From positions 126,359 to 190,358 of the forward strand of contig JAUNOS010000002.1 of NCBI GenBank assembly GCA_030537075.1: a stretch of DNA of 64,000 bases, given 5' to 3'. Shown here in pieces: positions 43,390 to 51,873 of this stretch. The position numbers and the translations under genes are program-made. This stretch comes from Candidatus Saccharimonadota bacterium (lineage in GTDB: Bacteria > Patescibacteriota > Saccharimonadia > Saccharimonadales > Saccharimonadaceae). The notes beneath the pieces are model-generated. The model was not told where the DNA came from. It did not search any database and saw only the letters and a list, made by a program, of their open reading frames with translations. Position 1 is the first letter of the stretch. Each line of letters starts with the position of its first letter.

Positions 43390-43985
43390 TAGCGCGACCC
43401 TCCGACAGCAAACAGTCCAATTTTCACCAATTCACCCAGCGCCAACCACCAGCCCCACGGCGTCGCCCACCACATCGGCCCCCAGTGTTTGTCGCTCGCG
43501 ACGGGATGTGCCCGTACCTTCACACCTGGTAACTGTGCTGCAAATTCTAGCTGGGCCCTTCGCATATGATAGCCGCTGGTGACTAGGATAATGTCACGCA
43601 CCTGTCGAGCACCGAGCACCGCACTAACTTCAGCTGCATTTTGTTTGGTTGTTTCCGACTTTTCATCCATGATGATCGCCTCCGCTGGCACTCCTGCCTG
43701 CACTGCCTGCGAGCGCATAGCCGCAGCATTTGAGCGACCCGACTTGTCGGCCGCCGCACCTGACACCACCAACAGCGGTGCCCAGCCATCATGATATAGT
43801 CGCACCGCTTCCGCCGTCCGCGCTTCAGTGTCACCACCGCTGATCACCACGATAGCACCAGCCTGTTGGCACGAATCTGCCCCTGGTGTTGCACAGGGGT
43901 GAATATCATTTGGCGACAAATAAAGACTAAGTCCCAGAACCACAATAATGCCGACGAGTAAGAGCCCTATCAATTCCTTGATCAT
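43389..43985 (-). CDS. DUF218/YdcF-ElyC family membrane protein
   Basis: A 198-residue protein with one N-terminal helix (about 5-24) and a DUF218 domain: IVVISGGDTEARTAEAVRLY, PLLVVSGAAADKSGRSNAAA, DEKSETTKQNAAEV and LVTSGYHMRRAQLEFA. ElyC and SanA relatives affect envelope and peptidoglycan integrity; the chemistry is not settled. It overlaps the cysteine desulfurase (ATGA) and mnmA (TAATG), so the three genes are one translational chain. Confidence 0.9.
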   Translation of the reverse strand: MIKELIGLLLVGIIVVLGLSLYLSPNDIHPCATPGADSCQQAGAIVVISGGDTEARTAEAVRLYHDGWAPLLVVSGAAADKSGRSNAAAMRSQAVQAGVPAEAIIMDEKSETTKQNAAEVSAVLGARQVRDIILVTSGYHMRRAQLEFAAQLPGVKVRAHPVASDKHWGPMWWATPWGWWLALGELVKIGLFAVGGSR

Positions 43986-45139
43986 CGTACTCGCTCCTGT
44001 TCCTGACGCACCGCCTGGATAATCGCTTTCGCCGCGCGCGCCACATTTTCCTCATTACTCAGCCGCCCCAAAGTGAGTCGCAGGCTGCCGTCGACCGCTG
44101 CCTCATCCAGCCCGATGGCCAAGAGGACATGCGAGCGTGTCCCCGCGTTTGCTGCGCAAGCACTGCCCGTCGCCACCAACACCCCCTGCTGCTCCAAGAG
44201 AAAAATGAGGCGCTCAGCGTCCAGCCCCGGGAAGGATAGGTTCAGAAAGCTTACCAGGGATTTTTTCTGATCAGTCGAAACGATCATCTCCGGAAACGCG
44301 TCCGTGAGCTGCCCCAGCAACTGATCGCGCAGACCTCGCAGCCGCGCCACTTCACCACTGCGCCGCCGCGCTGCCAACTCCAGCGCCTCCGCAAAACCGA
44401 CCACACCTGCTACATTTTCGGTGCCACTGCGCAGTCCTGCTTCTTGACCACCACCGAGAATGGTCGGCGTCAGGCGCACCCCTGGCCGCACCCAGAGTAG
44501 CCCTACCTGCTTTGGTCCGTAGACTTTGGCGGCACTCATAGTGAGCAAATCAACACCCAGGCGCTTCACTTTGACGTCCAGCAGCGCACCGGCCTGTGAT
44601 GCATCAGTGTGAAATACGATCGGCGTGGTCTCTCTTGCCGCCTGGCGACGCTGACGCTCCGCCTGCACCACGCGGGCGATTTCTCCAATGGGCTGAATAA
44701 TACCCAGTTCGTGGTTGACCAGCGCGATTGAGAGAAAGCTCACTTCAGGAGTTAACGCCGCCTGCACCGCTTCGGGGGTGATGCGGCCTTTATGGTCTGG
44801 CGCAACGATCACCGGCGCACGATACCGCGCTGCTGCTGCCAGCACCGACGCATGTTCGATACCACTCACCAAGCACTGACCATCAGCCGCCGCTTGAAAG
44901 GCCAAATTGACCGACTCAGTAGCGCCAGCTGTCATCACCAACTCATCGGCACCGACGCCCAGCACCCGCGCGATACGCGCCTTGGCATCACGGTACTGTC
45001 GTTTGATAGCGACACTGGGCGCATAGGGGCTTGACGGGTTGAAAAACTGCTCCGTGAAATACGGCTGCATCGCCGCTAACACCAGCGGATCGACCGGAGT
45101 GGCCGCCGCATGATCAAGATAACACAAATCCGTTTTCAC
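43982..45139 (-). CDS. Cysteine desulfurase (NifS/IscS-like)
   Basis: A 385-residue PLP enzyme that takes sulfur from cysteine. The PLP histidine lies in GIEHASVLAA, the PLP lysine is K205 in MSAAKVYGPKQVG (SxHK is usual, here SAAK), and the persulfide cysteine is C328 in ATGSACAANAGTRSHVL. The long loop around C328 is type I (IscS/NifS). Its operon with MnmA points to tRNA thiolation. The start is GTG; TATAAT lies six bases upstream, and the preceding stop is 12 bases away, so either leaderless or coupled initiation is possible. Confidence 0.94.
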   Translation of the reverse strand: MKTDLCYLDHAAATPVDPLVLAAMQPYFTEQFFNPSSPYAPSVAIKRQYRDAKARIARVLGVGADELVMTAGATESVNLAFQAAADGQCLVSGIEHASVLAAAARYRAPVIVAPDHKGRITPEAVQAALTPEVSFLSIALVNHELGIIQPIGEIARVVQAERQRRQAARETTPIVFHTDASQAGALLDVKVKRLGVDLLTMSAAKVYGPKQVGLLWVRPGVRLTPTILGGGQEAGLRSGTENVAGVVGFAEALELAARRRSGEVARLRGLRDQLLGQLTDAFPEMIVSTDQKKSLVSFLNLSFPGLDAERLIFLLEQQGVLVATGSACAANAGTRSHVLLAIGLDEAAVDGSLRLTLGRLSNEENVARAAKAIIQAVRQEQERVR

Positions 45140-45151
45140 CTCTTTATTATA

Positions 45152-45586
45152 TCAGACGGGACGCCCTGTCCGCGGATCGCGATGGTATAGCTGGCGCGCC
45201 ACGCGCTCGTGATATTCGTTCACTGCCAGCACGAAATTGCGCAGCTCTTCGCCCTCGAGATAGCTGTATTGATAGTTCGGCTGAATCTTCAAAATTCCCT
45301 GTTCTTGCACCTCGTAGCGCGTCGTCAACTCCTGACGCTTGCCATCCTTACCAAGCACCTCTTCATGCCAAATCCACGTGTCCTTGTCCAGGTTAAAAAA
45401 CGCGCGGTGCGTCACGTGAGCCGGCTTATCACCGAAGATAGTTGCACCGATTTCACTTTCGAGCTGAATGAGTTCACGTTCAGTTAGTTTTTTCAGTGGT
45501 CGTGTACGCTTGGGTAGTTTTAACAGTGGCTTCGAGACGTCGTCCGCGAAGACGAGTTTCAGAGCTTTTTTTAGTATCACGCCCAT
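45152..45586 (-). CDS. Hypothetical protein, 144 residues
   Basis: A soluble, basic protein with no recognised domain. Visible stretches are LPKRTRPLKKLTERELIQLE, HRAFFNLDKDTWIWHEEVLG, and a regular beta pattern LTTRYEVQEQGILKIQPNYQ. It begins seven bases after the preceding small gene. A short hairpin (GGAGC/GCTCC) places its AGGAG site against the ATG. It lies upstream of the cysteine desulfurase; I infer co-transcription but not function. Confidence 0.68.
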   Translation of the reverse strand: MGVILKKALKLVFADDVSKPLLKLPKRTRPLKKLTERELIQLESEIGATIFGDKPAHVTHRAFFNLDKDTWIWHEEVLGKDGKRQELTTRYEVQEQGILKIQPNYQYSYLEGEELRNFVLAVNEYHERVARQLYHRDPRTGRPV

Positions 45587-45593
45587 GGAGCTT

Positions 45594-45914
45594 CTACGCT
45601 CCTAACGTGACATCATGTCGTATCGTCACTGGCACCAACGCCTCATGCGCCTGATGTGCAGTGCGGTAATCAGCGATAAGCTCACCCACCTGCCGAGCTA
45701 ACCGTACAGCCTCAGTAGTGTCAACAATCCGACTCGCTTCGAAAAGTCGCATTCCTTCTTGGCCGACTGCACGCTCCGACAGGCGAGGCTCGTCCACATT
45801 AGTCGTCTCCATGTTAGTCACAAAAGCCGGCGCCTCTTGACTTGCTAAACGAAGCGCCTCTTCACGCGCCCGCACTACTCCTGGATTCACTTCATTCGAA
45901 CTATTCATCATCAC
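45594..45914 (-). CDS. Hypothetical protein, 106 residues
   Basis: A small soluble, helical, acidic protein with Ala/Arg/Glu-rich text (VRAREEALRLASQEAPAF, TEAVRLARQVGELIADYRTA). It has no membrane segment or known motif. GGAG stands about five bases before tandem ATG codons. It sits six bases after tatD in the metG-tatD run. Codon use looks like its neighbours, so it is probably a real gene. Confidence 0.6.
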   Translation of the reverse strand: MMMNSSNEVNPGVVRAREEALRLASQEAPAFVTNMETTNVDEPRLSERAVGQEGMRLFEASRIVDTTEAVRLARQVGELIADYRTAHQAHEALVPVTIRHDVTLGA

Positions 45915-45920
45915 TCCACT

Positions 45921-46691
45921 TTACAGCCCGAACAGTATGCGGGTATTGTTCGTCACCGCTGTTTTTAGCTCACTGAGCGCCATCTGGCGTTCCTGAGCCC
46001 AAAACTTGGCAACCAACTCCACATACCCTGGCTCATTCATCTTACCACGAAACGGCTTCGGTGTCAAGAAGGGAGCGTCGGTTTCGAGGAGTATTTTTTC
46101 GAGCGGAATCGTGCGGTACAACTCCTGCTGACTCGAGTCACGCGTAAAGGTGCTGATGCCGTTCAGCCCGACATATAGTCCGCGTTCAAACCCCTTCTCT
46201 AGATTTGCCTGGGTGTCGGTAAAACTATGCAGTACACCGTACACGCCGTGGAAATTGTCGAGAACTGGCCAAAAGTCGTCGAATGCATCGCGCACATGAA
46301 AGCTCACCGGTAAGTTATAGTCAACTGCCAGCTGCAGCTGCGCCTCCAGTGCCTGGATTTGTACATCGCGGGGACTATTGTTATAAAAATAATCCAGGCC
46401 AATTTCGCCTACCGCGACCACCTTCGAACTACCAGCCTTCAGCAGGGCCTCAATCTGCGCCCAACCGGCCTTGGCATCGTGGGGATGCACACCGACGGCC
46501 GCCCACACATATTCGTGCGCCTCGGCAAATGCCACCGCCTCAGCAGAACTGCGCTCGTCCGTGCCCACCACGATCATACCGATATCTTGAGCGACAGCCC
46601 GCTGACAGGCCGCCTCGCGACTCTTAGCCTCAGGGTAAAATTCACTGTCATGCAGGTGGCAATGACTGTCGATCAGCCCTAGCCCGTCCAT
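45921..46691 (-). CDS. tatD: TatD-family metal-dependent deoxyribonuclease
   Basis: A 256-residue TIM-barrel hydrolase. Metal ligands and signatures include IDSHCHLHD at the start, AAVGVHPHDAK, VGEIGLDYF, VSFHVRDAFDDF, GVLHSFTDT and LLETDAPFLTPKPFRG. Family members are 3'-5' DNases or related hydrolases. The ATG directly abuts the metG TAG, a conserved metG-tatD pairing in many bacteria. Confidence 0.95.
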   Translation of the reverse strand: MDGLGLIDSHCHLHDSEFYPEAKSREAACQRAVAQDIGMIVVGTDERSSAEAVAFAEAHEYVWAAVGVHPHDAKAGWAQIEALLKAGSSKVVAVGEIGLDYFYNNSPRDVQIQALEAQLQLAVDYNLPVSFHVRDAFDDFWPVLDNFHGVYGVLHSFTDTQANLEKGFERGLYVGLNGISTFTRDSSQQELYRTIPLEKILLETDAPFLTPKPFRGKMNEPGYVELVAKFWAQERQMALSELKTAVTNNTRILFGL

Positions 46692-48200
46692 CTACGCCGC
46701 CTTTTCTGCTTTCGGCGCTCGCGGATCTGGCGTATGGATATAGAGCCGTGGAAAGAGCGGCGTAATGTCGGCTGGCACCACACCACTCGCGAACATACCG
46801 TGAATCTTCTCGGCAGTATCCGGCAAGAACGGGCGCAGCATATCAGAGACTTGCAACAGCGTGCCGCAGGCCTGCGCTAAGATTTCGCCCAGATGGGCCT
46901 CCGCTTCAGGATCCTTATCACGCTGCTTGGCCACCTGCCATGGCTTGACATGTTCGATGTACTGGTTCAGCGACCGCACGATATGCCACACCTCGTCCAG
47001 CGCCTTATCAAATTCCAGCGCCTCCATGTCCTGGCGGTACGGCCCCATGTCGTGCTCGGCTTGCGGTGCATCGCCGATGACGCCCGCTTGGTAGCTCTGC
47101 ACCATCTTCGCCACGCGCTGCACCAAGTTGCCTAAGTCATTACCTAGCTCGCCGTTATACGCTGCTTCAAATTTCTCCCACGTAAAGTCACCGTCGTCTT
47201 GAGTTGGCACGTGGCGCAGGAAATAATACCGAAAGGCGTCAACGCCGTAGTGCGGGATGATGTCGCTCGGCCCGACACCATTACCGAGGCTCTTTGACAT
47301 TTTCACGCCGCCGACATTGACGTGACCATGCACCAACAGCATCTTTGGCAGCGGCAGATCAAGTGCCAGCAGCATAGCTGGCCAAATGCCAGCGTGAAAG
47401 CGCAAAATATCCTTACCGATGACCTGAATGTTAGCCGGCCAATAACTTTGCCATTCCTCAGCGCGGTCAGGGTAGCCGATGACCGTGAGGTAATTACTCA
47501 GCGCATCCAGCCAGACATACATCACCTGCGTATCATCGCCCGGCACCGGCACGCCCCAGCTGAGATTTTTACGCGGTCGCGACACCGACACGTCCTGCAG
47601 ACCGTCTTTGATGAGCTCGAGGAATTCTTTTTTGCGGAACTCTGGCACAATTTTGAGTTTATTTGACTCGATGGCTTGGCGGATTTGCTCCGAAAAAGCG
47701 CTGGCTTTAAAATAGTAGTTTTCCTCGCTCAGGCGCTGGTATGGTGTTTGGTGATCCTGACAAATGCCATTATTTTCCGCAGCTTCTTTGTCAGTGACAA
47801 AATTTTCGCAGCCTTGGCAATACCAGCCCTCATAGCTACCTTTGTAGATGAGCCCGGCGGCCGCCAGCTTCTGCCAAATATACTGCACCGCCGCCTTGTG
47901 ATGCAGGTCCGTGGTGCGAACAAAGTCAGTCGCCGAGATATTCAGCTCGCTGATGAGCTGCTTGAAATTGACATGTGTCTGGTCAACATAGGCCTGTGGC
48001 GTGAGATTGTTATCGGCTGCTTTGGCCGCAATTTTATTACCATGCTCATCCACGCCCGTCTGAAAACGCACTTCCTTGCCCTGCTGGCGCATGGACCGCG
48101 CCCACACATCCGCCAGCATGTAGTCCAGCGCGTGGCCGATATGTGGCACTCCATTGACATAGGGAATAGCGGTCGTGATATAGGCGTGTTGTTTGGTCAT
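46692..48200 (-). CDS. metG: Methionine-tRNA ligase
   Basis: A 502-residue MetRS. It has the HIGH motif PHIGHALDY (about 19-27), one zinc knuckle (CQGCENF ... CQDH) and the KMSKS loop GGVKMSKSLGNG (about 300-310). The C-terminal anticodon-binding helices follow; the EMAP-like tRNA-binding domain of longer forms is absent. TGCTATAAT ends six bases before the ATG, so the transcript is probably leaderless. Confidence 0.97.
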   Translation of the reverse strand: MTKQHAYITTAIPYVNGVPHIGHALDYMLADVWARSMRQQGKEVRFQTGVDEHGNKIAAKAADNNLTPQAYVDQTHVNFKQLISELNISATDFVRTTDLHHKAAVQYIWQKLAAAGLIYKGSYEGWYCQGCENFVTDKEAAENNGICQDHQTPYQRLSEENYYFKASAFSEQIRQAIESNKLKIVPEFRKKEFLELIKDGLQDVSVSRPRKNLSWGVPVPGDDTQVMYVWLDALSNYLTVIGYPDRAEEWQSYWPANIQVIGKDILRFHAGIWPAMLLALDLPLPKMLLVHGHVNVGGVKMSKSLGNGVGPSDIIPHYGVDAFRYYFLRHVPTQDDGDFTWEKFEAAYNGELGNDLGNLVQRVAKMVQSYQAGVIGDAPQAEHDMGPYRQDMEALEFDKALDEVWHIVRSLNQYIEHVKPWQVAKQRDKDPEAEAHLGEILAQACGTLLQVSDMLRPFLPDTAEKIHGMFASGVVPADITPLFPRLYIHTPDPRAPKAEKAA

Positions 48201-48218
48201 GGGGAAATTATAGCAGCT

Positions 48219-48965
48219 TTACCGCATCATCGCCACCACCGCCGTCCGCTCCGATATATCGCCGCGGGCGTGCGAAAAATAGTCCGGGTTGGTCATGGTG
48301 TTGATAGGCGAACGGTGGATATTCGCAGCCGGAATGCCGGCGCGCTGACAGATGGCCGCATTATACCCCTGCATATCCAGATGAATCCCCTCCGGCGACC
48401 GGCGGCAAAAGTCTCGCCACGCTGGTTCGTCCGTCTGATCAAAATACTGCATCACGTAGGTCTCCGCCTGGGCACTGGGGCTCATCCAAACGACGATGTC
48501 TTCTGGGCGCGACCCGGCCCATGCGAACCAATCAATTGCCCGCTGCATCAACCCCGCCACCGTCGAGTGCCGCCCCAGGTGCAGCAATGCTAGGTAGCCC
48601 ATCACTGGGTCATACATGACGGTCGCTATGCAGTCCGCCTCTGTCAGCATCAGCGCCACCCCGCGCTGCTGCGTGAATAACCCATCCGCCACCACATCTG
48701 GCGTATAACTCGTCGTCGCCCCGCAGTCGACCTCCGCCAGGCAGTCATACCGCCGCCCCGGCGCGTACACGATATTCATAAATACCACATCGTTATAATC
48801 AATACCCGCCTGCTGACAAAAGTCCTGGCGATTCGCGACCACCTCTGGATGATGCATGCCACGCGCCCGGTCAAGCATGGTGCCATCACTCCGCGACGAC
48901 ATCGCGACAAGGAGACTGTTGTCAAAGCAAGTCGGCTGGTCGGTGGCGATCATCGCTCGCGCCAC
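48219..48965 (-). CDS. PgeF/YfiH (LACC1-type) family protein with changed motifs
   Basis: A 248-residue protein of the multicopper-polyphenol-oxidase (DUF152) family; related enzymes are purine nucleoside phosphorylases or act on peptidoglycan intermediates. Recognisable blocks are TEADCIATVMYDPVMGYLAL and NMTNPDYFSHARGD-like text near the end. The usual HAGWRG reads HLGRHS here: the His remains but the following Trp-Arg is lost, so activity is uncertain. It overlaps rsmA by 16 bases. Confidence 0.82.
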   Translation of the reverse strand: MARAMIATDQPTCFDNSLLVAMSSRSDGTMLDRARGMHHPEVVANRQDFCQQAGIDYNDVVFMNIVYAPGRRYDCLAEVDCGATTSYTPDVVADGLFTQQRGVALMLTEADCIATVMYDPVMGYLALLHLGRHSTVAGLMQRAIDWFAWAGSRPEDIVVWMSPSAQAETYVMQYFDQTDEPAWRDFCRRSPEGIHLDMQGYNAAICQRAGIPAANIHRSPINTMTNPDYFSHARGDISERTAVVAMMR

Positions 48966-49759
48966 TCCCGCATCAGCCGTCGCCAGTCGTCGATACTGAG
49001 GTCTTCGGCGCGCTGCTCAGGGTCAATATCCGCTCGGCGCAGCAACTCCTCGGCCTCAGACTTACTCAGCGCCAGTCCCGCCGCAATCGAACTGCGCAGC
49101 TTCTTTCGCTTCGCGGCAAAACCCGCCTTCACGACGCGGAAAAAGTCTTTTTCATCCTCAGGGCGGACCAACGGCTCGTCACGCGTGCGCAGCACCACCA
49201 CCTGTGAGTCCACCTTTGGCGGTGGCGTGAAAAACTGGCGCGGGACGTCAACGTCCAGCTCCGCCTCAGCGTACACCTGGGTGGCCACCGCCAAAATACT
49301 CATCTCGCCGGGACCGGCCGCGATCCGCTCCGCCACCTCTTTTTGCACCAACAGCACCGCCAGGCTCGGCTTGTTGGCAGCCGTCATCAATTTCTCAACA
49401 ATTTTACTAGTGATGTAATACGGCACATTCGCTACCACTTTGTAGCCCGCCGGCAACGCGCCGAGGTCAAAGCGCAAAATATCCTCGTTCACCACCGTCA
49501 AGTTCTTCCCCGGAAACTGCCCCGGTAACTTGCGCGCCAAATCCCCGTCAAACTCCACCGCCGTCACCTGCCCAGCCCGCGCCAGCAGTCGACTGGTCAG
49601 CGTTCCCAGCCCCGGCCCAATTTCCAGCACCGTATCATCCGCCGTCAATTCCGCCGCATCAGCAATTTCTGCTAAAATTTCTGGGTCTCTCAGCCAATGC
49701 TGACCCAGCTCCTTCTTCGGCCCCTTTCGTACTGGACGCGCTACCTCCGCCGATCGCAT
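48950..49759 (-). CDS. rsmA: 16S rRNA dimethyladenosine transferase RsmA/KsgA
   Basis: A 269-residue methyltransferase that dimethylates two adjacent adenines near the 16S 3' end. SAM motifs are VLEIGPGLGTLTSRLL and VTAVEFDGDLA, the catalytic motif is VVANVPYYITS, and the C-terminal helical domain includes RVVKAGFAAKRKKLRSSIA. It starts within the stop of the upstream 3D-domain gene (TAATG) and overlaps the next gene. Confidence 0.96.
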   Translation of the reverse strand: MRSAEVARPVRKGPKKELGQHWLRDPEILAEIADAAELTADDTVLEIGPGLGTLTSRLLARAGQVTAVEFDGDLARKLPGQFPGKNLTVVNEDILRFDLGALPAGYKVVANVPYYITSKIVEKLMTAANKPSLAVLLVQKEVAERIAAGPGEMSILAVATQVYAEAELDVDVPRQFFTPPPKVDSQVVVLRTRDEPLVRPEDEKDFFRVVKAGFAAKRKKLRSSIAAGLALSKSEAEELLRRADIDPEQRAEDLSIDDWRRLMREWRER

Positions 49760-50802
49760 CAGCGCCCATCTCCATTCGTCCAGTCGGCTGCCAGATCGAA
49801 GGCGTGCGGATGCACTTTCGCAAAGCCACCCGTATCATACACCTTGCCCGGCCCCATACTGGTCTCGACGACCGAACAGCGTGGATAGTTACCGAGGTGG
49901 GCCGCCACTAAAATATAACCATCCTTGTCTACCTTCGCGCCGTCAGCACGCACCGTGTAGCTCCCGCCACCACAAGCTTTCATCACGATATTCATCGGCA
50001 GGTCATAATATGTCTCGCGGTGCGCCACCCCCTTCGAGTCGGTGAAAACATGAGCGCCACGCGACTTGGTAAGAGGGTTACGCGGCTTGGTACCAACCGT
50101 TTCAACCTGACGAGACGGCTGCTTGACAACCTCACTGGCAACCTCGCGGCGCGCCACCTCGACGCCCTGACGCGCCTCGACATGATAGGTCACCTTGCGG
50201 ATACCCTTCTCGCCGCGCGTGGTAATCTCTTTAAATCCAATCGGCTTCGTGCTGTCCCGTACCTGCTCCACTGGAAAATCGATCTCCACCTCTTCAGTCA
50301 CCGTGCGCTGCGGCGCACGCTCAATATTCATTATCATACCGACGCCATCAAGCAGCAAATTATGGCTGGAACTCAGCACAACCGTATCCTCAGCATACAG
50401 CGTTACGCCCGCTGCCTTGGCGATACGCACTGGCGTCTGTTCCGCAGTCACAACGCGCACTCGACGACCCGCATCGACAACCGTCACAGACCGCGCCCGA
50501 AAGATATTCACTTCGTACTTAGCGCCCGATAGCGCCATGTCGATATGCGGCTCAACGACATCGCGCGCTTCGTCAACAGGAATATCCAAACTACGAAGCA
50601 CTTGGCGTACTGTCCGCGCCTTCGTGACAACCGTACGCTTCTGTCCATGATCGTGAATTGTCACCAGTCGTTCACGGTCGCTGATCGGATCATTATCGTC
50701 CGCATGCACAGGCAGCTGTGTCGCACCAACGACCGCCACAGCCAGCAGGACGCCGACAAAGACATATCGACGCATAGCCGTAGCGATCAGGCGCACACCC
50801 AT
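49759..50802 (-). CDS. Secreted DUF348-G5-3D domain cell-wall protein
   Basis: A 347-residue exported protein. After the signal peptide come two DUF348 units (TIHDHGQKRTVVTKARTVRQ and FRARSVTVVDAGRRVRVVTA), a G5 domain (TRGEKGIRKVTYHVEARQG) and a C-terminal 3D domain (MNIVMKACGGGSYTV, SMGPGKVYDTGGF, HPHAFDLAADW), the Asp-rich catalytic fold of MltA-like and YocH-type hydrolases. It is a Rpf-like architecture with a 3D end. TACAAT ends six bases before the ATG (leaderless). Confidence 0.87.
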   Translation of the reverse strand: MGVRLIATAMRRYVFVGVLLAVAVVGATQLPVHADDNDPISDRERLVTIHDHGQKRTVVTKARTVRQVLRSLDIPVDEARDVVEPHIDMALSGAKYEVNIFRARSVTVVDAGRRVRVVTAEQTPVRIAKAAGVTLYAEDTVVLSSSHNLLLDGVGMIMNIERAPQRTVTEEVEIDFPVEQVRDSTKPIGFKEITTRGEKGIRKVTYHVEARQGVEVARREVASEVVKQPSRQVETVGTKPRNPLTKSRGAHVFTDSKGVAHRETYYDLPMNIVMKACGGGSYTVRADGAKVDKDGYILVAAHLGNYPRCSVVETSMGPGKVYDTGGFAKVHPHAFDLAADWTNGDGR

Positions 50803-50834
50803 GCCACTATTGTATCATATTTCGCTTATATTTA

Positions 50835-51851
50835 CTAGTACCAGCCCTTGGTTTTGCTGTGCTGGACGGCATTTGCCCACGAGCCATAGCGGCGCATCAC
50901 ATAGCCGTGCATCCAGTTCAATGAATTGACTGGATCGTGCGGGTTGCCAGGCACTTTACTACAGGGCAATGCCTGAGCTAGGCCGCAGGCTCCACTTGAA
51001 CGGTTGCGCGCATTCGGGTTCCAGCCACTTTCTTTTTGCACCAGCCATTCAGCATACCCCCATTGGTCGCGCGGGATCTGTGATGCAGCGAGCCATTGGT
51101 CCTTGTTACCACCGCCTGTATAGAGCATAGCGCTCGGCTTCGTACCAACACGCTCATGCTGCGCTTCGGGTGGCGTGACAATAACATTCGACACCTCCTG
51201 TCGGCTCACTTCACGTCCCTGCTGCATAGCGACATGATAGGTGATGCGGCGCAGACCAGGCTTACCCGGTCGCGTAATCTCTTTCTTTCCCACCTCGAGC
51301 TTCTCGTCCTTGGTCGTCTCTACCGCAAATGCGATCGGCTCCTCAACCACCACCGAGCGATACGGTGCTCGTCGCACCTGCAATACGAGCCCAGTACCGT
51401 TCACTAACAAATCGTGTGACACAGCCACTTCAGCAGTGTCACCATCATGCAGTGTGACGCCAGCCGCCTGGGCGATAAGTGCTGGTGTTTTCGCAGCTGT
51501 TACCACTCGGCTCCGGCGCTCACCATCGATGACCGTCACCAGTCGCGCTCGCGACACACTCACTCGGTACTGCGCCTCAGTGAGCGGGGTATCCAGCTGC
51601 GGCTCCACTACATCATGTCGGCCGTCCACCGTGATTTTTGCCGCCTCCAGCGCCTCGCGTACCGTTTTGGCTCGCGTTACCACTGTTCGTTCCACGCCAC
51701 GGTCATAGAGTCGCACAAGCCGCATGTCACGCCGGCCCTCTATGTCATCAGCCTGAGCCTGGGCGATGCCTGTACTATACATCCCAACACCACCGGCGAT
51801 CATGACGCCGAGGAGCACAAAGCATGAGCGAAGGTGGTGGTAGTGTCTCAT
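50835..51851 (-). CDS. Secreted DUF348-G5 protein with transglycosylase-like end (Rpf-like)
   Basis: A 338-residue exported paralogue of the next gene. It has a signal peptide, two DUF348 units (LYDRGVERTVVTRAKTVREA and VSRARLVTVIDGERRSRVVT), a G5 domain (RPGKPGLRRITYHVAMQQG) and a C-terminal lysozyme-like domain (WLVQKESGWNPNARNRSSG, CGLAQALPCSK, YGSWANAVQHSK) with catalytic Glu in QKESGW. It resembles resuscitation-promoting factors. TATAAT lies 16 bases before the ATG. Confidence 0.87.
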   Translation of the reverse strand: MRHYHHLRSCFVLLGVMIAGGVGMYSTGIAQAQADDIEGRRDMRLVRLYDRGVERTVVTRAKTVREALEAAKITVDGRHDVVEPQLDTPLTEAQYRVSVSRARLVTVIDGERRSRVVTAAKTPALIAQAAGVTLHDGDTAEVAVSHDLLVNGTGLVLQVRRAPYRSVVVEEPIAFAVETTKDEKLEVGKKEITRPGKPGLRRITYHVAMQQGREVSRQEVSNVIVTPPEAQHERVGTKPSAMLYTGGGNKDQWLAASQIPRDQWGYAEWLVQKESGWNPNARNRSSGACGLAQALPCSKVPGNPHDPVNSLNWMHGYVMRRYGSWANAVQHSKTKGWY

Positions 51852-51873
51852 AACTATTCAATGCACCATTATA

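Noticed and set aside
47676..48593. A 305-codon plus-strand frame.
   Set aside because: It is antisense to metG and the PgeF-like gene, with no conserved motifs of its own.
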